Source: JAMLHN01 sp035708745
GTDB lineage: Bacteria > Chloroflexota > Chloroflexia > Thermomicrobiales > UBA6265
DNA: 30,300 nt
Assembly (NCBI GenBank): GCA_035708745.1
Contig: DASTFJ010000172.1
Coordinates: forward strand, 1-30,300
Reading direction: 5' to 3'
Of this stretch, positions 24,104 to 30,300 are shown piece by piece (positions within the stretch are counted from its first letter, which is position 1; every line of letters starts with the position of its first letter). A program made the position numbers and the translations under genes. The notes under the pieces are model-generated. The model saw only the letters and a program-made list of their open reading frames with translations, was not told the origin of the DNA and ran no database searches.

Positions 24104-25300
24104 GTGTCGGTCTACCAGGAACTTGGGGTAACCCCGGTCATCAATGCCGCGGCCACCCTTACACGCCTTGGCGGCAGCCGTATGGCGCCCGAGGTGCTCG
24201 CCGCGATGAACGAGGCGGCCGCGGCGTTCGTGCATATCGACGAGCTGCAAGCGAAAGCGGGAGAGGTCATCGCCGGAATCACCGGCGCCGAAGCGGGCTA
24301 TGTGACCACCGGCGCGGCCGCAGCGCTCACCCTCGGCACCGCCGCCTGCCTGGCGGGTATGGATGTGTCGAAAATGGACCGCCTGCCCGACACCACCGGG
24401 ATGAAGAACCAGGTGGTGGTGCAAAAGGGGCATCGCAACGCCTACGACCATGCCGTCCGCGCGGCTGGAATCACCTTCGTCGAGGTCGGCACCATGGGGT
24501 ATCCCGGCGCAGGGGGCACCTTCGCGTGGCAGATCGAGGAAGCGATCACCGACCAAACGGTCGCCGTCTTCTGCCCGATTCTCGATACCCCCGGCACGCT
24601 GCCGCTGAAGGACGTCGCCGAGATCGCGCATGCTAAAGGCGTGCCGGTGATCGTCGACGCAGCCGCCGAATTGCCGCCCCGATCGAATCTTCAGCGCTTC
24701 ATCGCCGAAGGGGCCGATCTGGTCGCTTTCTCAGGCGGCAAGGCGATCGGCGGCCCGCAATCCAGCGGGGTGCTGGCCGGCCGGCGCGACTTGATCGATT
24801 CGGTCGCGTTGCAGAACCAGGACATGGATGTCCGCGCCGAAACCTGGTCGAAACGGCATTACATCGACGAGGGCCGGGTACGCGGCGTGCCGACGCAAGG
24901 TTTCGGCCGCGCGCTCAAAGTGGGGCGCGAAGAAATCGCCGGGCTCATTACCGCGCTCAAGATCTTCGCAGCGGGGAAGGATGAGGACGATTGGGCTCGC
25001 TGGGATGCGGTGCTCGATATTGTCCATGAATCGCTCGATGGCATCCCGGGCGTGACCGTGCATCGCACAAGCGCCCCGCCCGCGCGCTATCCGGCGATCT
25101 GGGCCGAGATCGACGAGTCGATCACCGGCATCGGCAGCTACGCGCTGATCAATGAGCTGCTGACCGGAGACACCCCGATCGCGGCGGCCGAATCGCTGGC
25201 GGATAAAAACCAGGTCGGCGTGCTGCCCCATGGACTGACCAGGGAGGAAGCCGCCATCGTCGGCCGGCGCATTCGCGAGCTCACGACTCGGAAAGGTTGA
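24104..25300 (+). CDS. SelA-like PLP-dependent enzyme (aminotransferase class V fold)
   Basis: A 398-residue fold-type I PLP enzyme resembling selenocysteine synthase SelA and its catabolic relatives, such as D-glucosaminate-6-phosphate ammonia-lyase. The PLP lysine is Lys213 in AFSGGKAIGGPQSSG, the pyridine-nitrogen Asp is Asp185 in VIVDAAAELPP, and VTTGAAAALTLGTAAC (67-82) is the phosphate-binding region. No selB, selD or Sec tRNA is nearby, so a catabolic lyase or racemase role is more likely than selenium transfer. The start is the GTG at 24104, with GAGGTGA upstream at slightly long spacing. It is followed after 11 bp by a creatininase-family gene, suggesting one pathway for an amino sugar or amino acid. 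Confidence 0.85.
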   Translation: MSVYQELGVTPVINAAATLTRLGGSRMAPEVLAAMNEAAAAFVHIDELQAKAGEVIAGITGAEAGYVTTGAAAALTLGTAACLAGMDVSKMDRLPDTTGMKNQVVVQKGHRNAYDHAVRAAGITFVEVGTMGYPGAGGTFAWQIEEAITDQTVAVFCPILDTPGTLPLKDVAEIAHAKGVPVIVDAAAELPPRSNLQRFIAEGADLVAFSGGKAIGGPQSSGVLAGRRDLIDSVALQNQDMDVRAETWSKRHYIDEGRVRGVPTQGFGRALKVGREEIAGLITALKIFAAGKDEDDWARWDAVLDIVHESLDGIPGVTVHRTSAPPARYPAIWAEIDESITGIGSYALINELLTGDTPIAAAESLADKNQVGVLPHGLTREEAAIVGRRIRELTTRKG

Positions 25301-25311
25301 GGAGAGATTCG

Positions 25312-26115
25312 ATGTTGATTCGGCCACCCCAAGGCAAGAAGGTCCTTTGGCAGGAAATGCTCCGCCACGAGCTGTTGTCGGCGTTGGAGGATCGTCCCGT
25401 CGTCATCGTTCCGGTCGGTTCGGTCGAGCAGCACGGCCCGCACTGCCCGCAGGACGTCGATATCTCGATCCCCTATCACCTGGCAATCCGCGCCGCCGAA
25501 GCGATCGACGATTTCCCGGTCATCGTAGCGCCGCCGGTGACGTATGGCTTCACCCACTACAACATGGGCGAGGTCGGTACGATCACCCTCGGTCTCGAAG
25601 TGTTCATCGCGGTGCTTTGCGATGTCTCGCGCAGCATTTGGGCCAACGGCTTCCATCGCATCATTCTGCTCAACGGACACGGCGGCAACCAGGCGCCCAC
25701 CTGGGTCGCCTCGGTCAAGCTCGCCGAGGAAGATGTCTGGGCGATTGCGCTCACCTATTGGAATATGGCGATGGATGAGCTCAAGGCGATGAGCGACGCA
25801 GACGACAGCATCGGCCACGGCGGAGAGTGGGAAACCAGCCTGCAAATGTATCTGCGGCCCGATCTGGTCGATGCCTCGCTGATGCAAAAGGACGAATCTC
25901 GCCGTCATTTCAGTCCCGAGGTGCAGAAATACGCGATCTTCCCGGAGCGCCGCCGAGAAATGGCCTATGGGGTGGAGGGCGATCCCTTCGTCGCGTCGGC
26001 CGAGAAGGGAGGCGCCTTGTTCAATGTCTTCCTCGATCGGTTGGTGATGCTCTGCCGCGACTATCACGACGCCGAGCCGCCTCGGTACAAGGAATTCGGC
26101 TCGCACTGCTCATAA
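25312..26115 (+). CDS. Creatininase-family amidohydrolase
   Basis: A 267-residue metal-dependent amidohydrolase. Metal-site motifs match creatininase/ArfB/MftE: VGSVEQHGPH (Glu39, His41), DVDISIPYH (Asp48/Asp50), LLNGHGGNQ (His123) and GHGGEWETS (168-176). Members open cyclic amides (creatinine), act on formamides in riboflavin/F420 synthesis, or trim mycofactocin precursor; none of the partner genes for those paths is here. The ATG at 25312 has TGAGGAGA 6-7 bases upstream and the upstream stop lies 11 bp away, so it is co-transcribed with the SelA-like enzyme. Substrate unknown. A strong hairpin follows 21 bp after the stop. Confidence 0.9.
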   Translation: MLIRPPQGKKVLWQEMLRHELLSALEDRPVVIVPVGSVEQHGPHCPQDVDISIPYHLAIRAAEAIDDFPVIVAPPVTYGFTHYNMGEVGTITLGLEVFIAVLCDVSRSIWANGFHRIILLNGHGGNQAPTWVASVKLAEEDVWAIALTYWNMAMDELKAMSDADDSIGHGGEWETSLQMYLRPDLVDASLMQKDESRRHFSPEVQKYAIFPERRREMAYGVEGDPFVASAEKGGALFNVFLDRLVMLCRDYHDAEPPRYKEFGSHCS

Positions 26116-26136
26116 CGAGAACTGGAGTTCGGAGAA

Positions 26137-26196
26137 GGAGCAGCAGCAGGACCTCCGCGTCCTGCTGCTGCTCCCGCTGACTGCTGACTGCCGACT
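26137..26196 (+). repeat. Perfect 16-bp hairpin followed by GCTGACT heptads
   Basis: GGAGCAGCAGCAGGAC (26137-26152) and its exact complement (26159-26174) form a stem with loop CTCCGC. Immediately after come three heptads, GCTGACT, GCTGACT and GCCGACT (26176-26196). The position 21 bp past the creatininase stop suits a transcript end, but no T-tract follows. Confidence 0.8.
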
Positions 26197-26249
26197 GCTC
26201 CACGAAGTCTCCGCCCGAATCTACGTAGGTCCAAATACGTCAAATTGAC

Positions 26250-26277
26250 GATGCGGTCCGACAGAGCGGACCGCATC
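26250..26277 (+). terminator. Hairpin, possible transcript-end element
   Basis: GATGCGGTCCG (26250-26260) pairs perfectly with CGGACCGCATC (26267-26277) around loop ACAGAG. It lies about 135 bp past the creatininase stop. The downstream sequence is ATATGCG rather than a T-run, so intrinsic termination is uncertain; an operator role is an alternative. Confidence 0.35.
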
Positions 26278-26588
26278 ATATGCGTGTGGCAAGTAAGACG
26301 AGCCACGAACCGCTCGAGCGATATGCGATAAGCGATACCAGCGAATATGAGGAGCAAATAAGGTGCAAATTGGACCCGGCATCGAAATCTCGATGCGAAG
26401 CAACATGATGGAATCACAGCGTGTCGTGTCGAATCGTATGTTGCGGTCTGCCGCCGCAACCCGCCGCGCAAAGCCGGGACTCGTTTCCTCGCTTCGCGCC
26501 TGGACCGGATCGACCCTCCACCACGTCGGCGCCAGCCTCGCCGGCCGCGAGCGTCATCCGGCGATCGGGAACTGCTCCACGGTGACCT

Positions 26589-27125
26589 GTGCCGGCTGAT
26601 ACCCGATCGCATCCAACTGTCCCGAAGATCGAGCTCGCGCTCCTTTCTGCCAGCGTTCTCGAAGCCCTGAACGCGGGCTCGATCGATCGGGCCAGCGCCG
26701 AGTTCGGCCGCCCGCTCCCCTCATCGTTTCTCGACCATGAAAGCCTCTGGGGCTACCGGATTGCGCAGGTTCGCGAGGATCCGGGAGTCCTGCGCTGGCT
26801 CGTGCGTGCTGTCATCGACGCGGAAAGCCAGGATATCGTCGGCCACGCCGGATTCCACGGACCGCCCGACCAGACCGGCATGGTCGAGATCGGCTACACC
26901 ATCGAGCCAGCATTCCGCCGCCGCGGATACGCCCGCGCCACGGTCGCCGCCCTCATCGAGTACGCCTCGAACGAACCGGCCGTCACACGGGTTCGCGCGT
27001 CGGTCAGCCCCGACAATGTCGCCTCCCTTGCCACAATTCGTCCCTTCGGGTTCGTCCATGCCGGCGAGCAGATGGACGAGATCGACGGTCTCGAGCTGAT
27101 CTTCGAACGATCGGTCGCCGAGTAG
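26589..27125 (+). CDS. GNAT-family N-acetyltransferase (RimJ/RimL-like)
   Basis: A 178-residue acetyltransferase. IVGHAGFHGPPDQTGMVEIGYTIEPAFRRRGYARA, spread over residues about 83-117, has the beta-strand-4 region and the acetyl-CoA pyrophosphate loop RRRGYA. SPDNVASLATIRPFGFVHAGEQ (139-160) is the usual later Asn-containing motif with a Leu/Phe GF ending. The GTG at 26589 is the only standard start before the conserved part, because an in-frame TGA lies at 26583-26585. GGTGA directly upstream is closer than normal, so expression may be weak. The acceptor could be a protein N-terminus or a small amine. It stands alone, convergent with the ABC permease genes. Confidence 0.8.
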   Translation: MPADTRSHPTVPKIELALLSASVLEALNAGSIDRASAEFGRPLPSSFLDHESLWGYRIAQVREDPGVLRWLVRAVIDAESQDIVGHAGFHGPPDQTGMVEIGYTIEPAFRRRGYARATVAALIEYASNEPAVTRVRASVSPDNVASLATIRPFGFVHAGEQMDEIDGLELIFERSVAE

Positions 27126-27188
27126 CCGACGCGATTCGATGCCCCCAACCGGCAGACCGAGTCGAAACGGCATCAGTCCGGATCGGCC

Positions 27189-28232
27189 CTACTCCCCCTG
27201 GCGCGGATCGAGCGCGTCCCGCAAACCGTCACCCACAAACGTAAACGCAAGCGTGATCAGTGCGATCGCCAGGGCCGGACCCAGGAGCATCCACAGCTGC
27301 GCTTGCCAGAATTTCGAACCCTCGAGAATCATCTGCCCCCAGCTGGTGGGGAACGGCGTATTGGGATCGACGCTCGGGCGAAGTCCGACCCCAAGGTAAC
27401 TCAGGACCGCTTCCGCGATGATGGCGCTTGGGATGATGAACGCCGCTGCCACGATGATCGCGCTCAACGTGTTCGGAAAGATATGCTTGCTCACGATGCG
27501 AGTGTGCGAAGCGCCCGATGCGCGGGCCGATTCGACGAACTCTTTTTCTGTCAGTGAGAGGGCGGTGCCGCGCACCAGCCGGGCAACGCCCGTCCAATTG
27601 ACGATCGAGAGACTCAGGAAGAGCAAGACCAAACCATTCAACAGCTGCCCGAACATGGTCGAACCGAACGAGATCTGCATGATGATCGCGAGTAGCAGCG
27701 CCGGAAACGCGTAGACCACGTCGGTGATCCGCATCATCAGGTTGTCGACGCGGCCGCCCATATACCCCGCGGCCAATCCAAATGGCACCCCGATCAGCAG
27801 AATGACCAGCATCGGGATCAATCCGACGATCAACGAAACGCGAGTTCCATAGACCAACCGGCTCCAGACATCGCGGCCGATGCTGTCGGTGCCAAGTGGG
27901 TACGCCCAATCGCCGGTTTTGAGCGGGTTGGGGTCCTCGATCCACGCTGCTTGCCGCAATGTTCCCGCGGTTGCAACATCGGACTTGACTGGATTCTGAG
28001 TGGCGAGCGCCGGCGCGAAAATTGCCACGAAGATCAGGAAGATCAGATAGCCTAACCCAACGAGAGCGATCTTGTTCTTACGAAAACGGCGCCAGGCATC
28101 CGACCAGAGGCTGCGTGGCTTGGTCCGCATCGTGAGGTCGCCCAGCGAAGCGAGTGTCGGGGTCTCCTCGATTTGCCCGGCGAGCGGCGGTGATTCGAGC
28201 ACCAGATCGGCAATTGGCTCGCGGGCAGTCAT
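27189..28232 (-). CDS. Dipeptide-type ABC transporter permease (DppC/OppC family)
   Basis: A 347-residue inner-membrane permease. A cytoplasmic N-terminal tail of about 45 residues leads into SDAWRRFRKNKIALVGL, the usual OppC entry, then the first helix (YLIFLIFVAIFAPAL). PLGTDSIGRDVWSRLVYGTRVSL is the DppC/OppC hallmark (read across 112-134), and EFVESARASGASHTRIVSKHI with the following PN is the EAA loop that contacts the ATPase. It imports peptides or other substrates delivered by the binding protein. The ATG at 28232 overlaps the DppB-like stop by four bases. It ends the visible operon; no ATPase genes (DppD/DppF) follow in this window. Confidence 0.93.
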   Translation of the reverse strand: MTAREPIADLVLESPPLAGQIEETPTLASLGDLTMRTKPRSLWSDAWRRFRKNKIALVGLGYLIFLIFVAIFAPALATQNPVKSDVATAGTLRQAAWIEDPNPLKTGDWAYPLGTDSIGRDVWSRLVYGTRVSLIVGLIPMLVILLIGVPFGLAAGYMGGRVDNLMMRITDVVYAFPALLLAIIMQISFGSTMFGQLLNGLVLLFLSLSIVNWTGVARLVRGTALSLTEKEFVESARASGASHTRIVSKHIFPNTLSAIIVAAAFIIPSAIIAEAVLSYLGVGLRPSVDPNTPFPTSWGQMILEGSKFWQAQLWMLLGPALAIALITLAFTFVGDGLRDALDPRQGE

Positions 28233-29245
28233 CGGGATGTCCTGATTCGCGGGTCCAGGAACCCATAGCTAATATCGACCAGCAGATTGGCGAGCGCGAT
28301 CAGCATCGCATAAAAAATGGTGATGCCGACCAGAGCCGAATAGTCTCGCTTCCCGATCGAGGTGACGAACGTGCTGCCCAGGCCAGGCGCTCCGAAAATC
28401 GTTTCGATGATGATCGATCCGGTAATCAAATCGGCGGCGGCAGGCCCCAGGATCGTGACAACCGGCAGCAGCGCATTGCGCAAGATATGGCGGGTCGTGA
28501 CTGCCGGCGCGCCGAGTCCCTTGGCGCGCGCGGTGCGAATGTAGTCGTTTCCCTTGACCTCGAGCACGCTGGCGCGCGTCAGGCGAGTGACATAGGCCGT
28601 TGTTCCCAAGCCAAGCACGATACCTGGCAGGATGAAGGCCGTACTGAATAACCCATGCCACTCATCTGGACTCCGTATCGGCGAGATATGGAGCAAGCGG
28701 CTCATAAATATCAATAAGATCAAACCGCTGACAAATGTGGGTACGGCAATACCAAGGGTCGAAGCGAACATGCAGACATAGTCGATCGAGGAGTTCTGCC
28801 GCAAACCGGCGGCAAGACCCAACGGTATTCCCACGACGATGGCGAAAAGAACAGCCACGATCCCCAGCTTGAGGGAGATCGGGAACTTCTTGACGATGAG
28901 ATCCTGCACGCTCTCGGTCCCCCGAGACGCATAGGTGGGACCCAGATCGCCAGAAAAGACATTCTTCAAATAGTTGAAAAACTGCGTATTGAGCAGCGTC
29001 TTGCCGAGGGTGTAGGGGTTCTGTTCCCCATCGGACAGCTCGTCCTGGAATCCCTGCGTATCGAGCCAGCGGGGCTTATCCAGGTTGAACTTGCGGTTCA
29101 GTTGCTCGACCGTCACCGCAGGCAACGGCTTCTCGCGATCCCATGGACCCCCAGGCGCCCGGTACATCAGGAAAAACGTCACCGCAGCCACCACGATGAC
29201 CACCGGAACAAGCCAGAGAATACGATTGAGAATGAAGTGAATCAT
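28229..29245 (-). CDS. Dipeptide-type ABC transporter permease (DppB/OppB family)
   Basis: A 338-residue inner-membrane permease paired with the DppC-like protein. MIHFILNRILWLVPVVIVV is the classic first helix of DppB/OppB, followed by a large external loop of about 90 residues, four or five further helices, and the EAA loop DYIRTARAKGLGAPAVTTRH, then NALLPVVTILG. An unusual insertion-rich external loop (QGFQDELSDGEQNPYTLGK) lies in the usual LGLD position. I chose the ATG at 29245 because family proteins start there; a GTG at 29263 is the alternative, and neither has a strong ribosome site. A terminator-like hairpin separates it from the binding-protein gene. Confidence 0.92.
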   Translation of the reverse strand: MIHFILNRILWLVPVVIVVAAVTFFLMYRAPGGPWDREKPLPAVTVEQLNRKFNLDKPRWLDTQGFQDELSDGEQNPYTLGKTLLNTQFFNYLKNVFSGDLGPTYASRGTESVQDLIVKKFPISLKLGIVAVLFAIVVGIPLGLAAGLRQNSSIDYVCMFASTLGIAVPTFVSGLILLIFMSRLLHISPIRSPDEWHGLFSTAFILPGIVLGLGTTAYVTRLTRASVLEVKGNDYIRTARAKGLGAPAVTTRHILRNALLPVVTILGPAAADLITGSIIIETIFGAPGLGSTFVTSIGKRDYSALVGITIFYAMLIALANLLVDISYGFLDPRIRTSR

Positions 29246-29368
29246 TGCTTTGCTCGGGACCACAACGCGACTGGTCGCGTCTTCGGATCATGCCGCCTGT
29301 GCGGGGCGATCACTGTGTTGTGCGATACAGGTGAGATGAGGAAAGAATACCAGCCTGGGCACGGAGAA

Positions 29369-29394
29369 GGGGCGAGGACGCGGATCCTCGCCCC
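29369..29394 (-). terminator. Terminator/attenuator hairpin after the binding-protein gene
   Basis: GGGGCGAGGA (29369-29378) pairs with TCCTCGCCCC (29385-29394) around a 6-base loop, and an AAGG/CTTCC extension adds more pairs with one bulge. On the minus strand it follows the binding-protein stop by 18 bp and precedes the permeases. Partial termination here would raise binding-protein over permease expression, as is usual in such operons. Only TTCTCCG follows, so it is not a textbook T-tract. Confidence 0.55.
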
Positions 29395-29412
29395 CTTCCG
29401 CTATGTGCCGAA

Positions 29413-30300
29413 CTACTCGGTGATGTCGAGCGTCAGCAACGAGGTGAACTGACCCGGCCACTCCACGTCGAGGGCGGTCGGCGTGTAGCCAGTCACATTC
29501 GGGCTCACCAGCGACACCTGGGATCCGTTGTAGAGGAACGGACCGGGGATGTCATCGACCAGCATCTGGCCGGCCTGCTGATAGAGCTCGAGCCGCTTGG
29601 CTTGATCGGTCGAGGTGTCGGCCTCGGTCAGGATCTTGTCCAGCTCCTCGTTGCAATAGTGGAACCGCTGCGCGAAGTCGGCATCGCAGGTCCAGTACAC
29701 GCTGAGCCAGTTCTGCGGATCGGGATAGTCCTGAATCCAGCCGCCGACGAGTGCAATCTGCGGGAACGTGGCCGGGTCCTTCCGCAAGGCAACCCAGGCG
29801 GTCCCTTCCGTCGGCGCAAGCTTGATGTCGACGCCGAGAATCTCCTTGTACTGACCGGCAACCCATTCCGCGCGGGCCGTGTTCGCCGAGTCATTGCTGT
29901 TGTAGTACATCGTCAACTCAGGGAGCGCCTCAGCGCTTCCGTAGGTCGACTCAGCCAATGCTTGCTTGGCGGCTTCGGGATCGAACCCGTACTTGTCGGT
30001 CTCGATCGAACCCGGCAGGCCAACCGGAATCCAGCTCAGGGTTGGGTTGCAGTCGCCATTGCGGATGACGGCGCAATAGGTCTCGCGGTCGAATGCCTGC
30101 GAGAACGCCTGGCGGACCTTGATGTCCTGGAATGGTTCCATCGACAGATTGAAGGCGAGATTGTACGTGGAGGCAACGGAATACTGGACGACCTGATCGG
30201 CCAGCGCGGAGTCGGCGGTCACCGCTGGGATCTGAGACGGGTCGACATTGACGATATCGAGATCTCCAGCGCGGAACGCTTCGATCGCGATCGCCGACTC
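29413..30300 (-). CDS. ABC transporter substrate-binding protein, family 5 (5' end cut by window)
   Basis: The last 295 residues of a peptide-type (SBP_bac_5) binding protein; the open frame runs to the right edge, so the signal peptide and N-terminal lobe are missing. Visible family features are ESAIAIEAFRAGDLDIV at the edge, FNLSMEPFQDIKVRQAFSQAFDRETYC (read as the PF-x-D-x-RVRQAF region), LPELTMYYN, and the C-terminal LTEADTSTDQAKRLELYQQA with PGPFLYNGSQVSLVSPNVTGY. It would be a lipid-anchored extracellular receptor feeding the two permeases downstream. The pair of cysteines in CAVIRNGDC may form a disulfide. Substrate could be peptides, oligosaccharides or nickel-like complexes; peptides are the default. 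Confidence 0.92.
   Translation of the reverse strand, partial: ESAIAIEAFRAGDLDIVNVDPSQIPAVTADSALADQVVQYSVASTYNLAFNLSMEPFQDIKVRQAFSQAFDRETYCAVIRNGDCNPTLSWIPVGLPGSIETDKYGFDPEAAKQALAESTYGSAEALPELTMYYNSNDSANTARAEWVAGQYKEILGVDIKLAPTEGTAWVALRKDPATFPQIALVGGWIQDYPDPQNWLSVYWTCDADFAQRFHYCNEELDKILTEADTSTDQAKRLELYQQAGQMLVDDIPGPFLYNGSQVSLVSPNVTGYTPTALDVEWPGQFTSLLTLDITE

Larger units (their letters stand above)
26116..26588. other. Gene-poor stretch of 473 bp
   Basis: It holds the heptad/hairpin element at 26137-26196, a short palindrome CGTCAAaTTGACG (26238-26250) and an 11-bp hairpin at 26250-26277. A reading frame at 26363-26599 exists but has Arg/Ser-rich low-grade composition and no ribosome site. 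The remainder (26280-26588) shows nothing I can assign; it may be decayed sequence. Confidence 0.5.

Noticed and set aside
24104..25300. True selenocysteine synthase (SelA)
   Set aside because: No selB, selD or tRNA-Sec in the window; the protein is shorter than SelA and paired with a creatininase-family gene.
26363..26599. Possible 78-residue gene upstream of the acetyltransferase
   Set aside because: No ribosome site, Arg/Ser-rich composition and no recognisable motif.

Overview
The window is GC-rich, densely packed bacterial DNA with 30 protein-coding genes I can support. I see no rRNA, tRNA, CRISPR array, phage gene or transposase. An FtsH protease, a luciferase-like (probably F420-type) oxidoreductase, a CHAD/exopolyphosphatase operon, many sugar and amine catabolism genes and dipeptide-type ABC transport, together with frequent ATGA/TGATG gene overlaps, suit a heterotrophic Chloroflexota-like bacterium (Thermomicrobia-like). 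That placement is inference from gene content and style, not a computed phylogeny.

Layout. 1-2499: a cut-off metallo-beta-lactamase-fold hydrolase and a dihydrodipicolinate synthase-like aldolase on the minus strand, divergent from a TMEM175-type channel gene. 2484-9300, all minus: a probable sugar catabolic locus read from a GntR/UTRA regulator through DeoC, a Gfo/Idh/MocA dehydrogenase, a TIM-barrel sugar epimerase, a second Gfo/Idh/MocA dehydrogenase, a ROK sugar kinase and a SIS-domain protein. 9449-11214, plus: a membrane-anchored HExxH protein overlapping a luciferase-like oxidoreductase. 11287-14722, minus: a secreted glutaminyl cyclase, FtsH and an unknown 111-residue protein. 14786-17072: an FAD amine/amino-acid oxidase (plus) and RsgA (minus).

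17224-19263 encodes an unusual fusion: a MauE/DoxX-like membrane domain followed by three thioredoxin-like domains, each with CxxC. 19267-19641 is a small coiled-coil protein. 19762-23887, plus: Ppx/GppA phosphatase, a CHAD domain divided between two overlapping genes, an M20 deacylase and an NAD-binding epimerase-like protein. 24104-26115, plus: a SelA-like PLP enzyme with a creatininase-family amidohydrolase. 26589-27125: a GNAT acetyltransferase. 27189-30300, minus: a dipeptide-type ABC transporter (binding protein cut by the window edge, then two permeases).

The most unusual non-coding signal is a set of seven-base tandem repeats (GTCCAGA, GTCAAGA and GCTGACT types) in four separate intergenic gaps, two of them arranged as inverted heptad arrays that can fold. 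They resemble in design, not in sequence, the short heptanucleotide repeats known from cyanobacteria. The best candidates for something undescribed are these repeats, the MauE-triple-thioredoxin fusion, the split CHAD protein beside Ppx, and the substrate of the GntR-controlled sugar locus.
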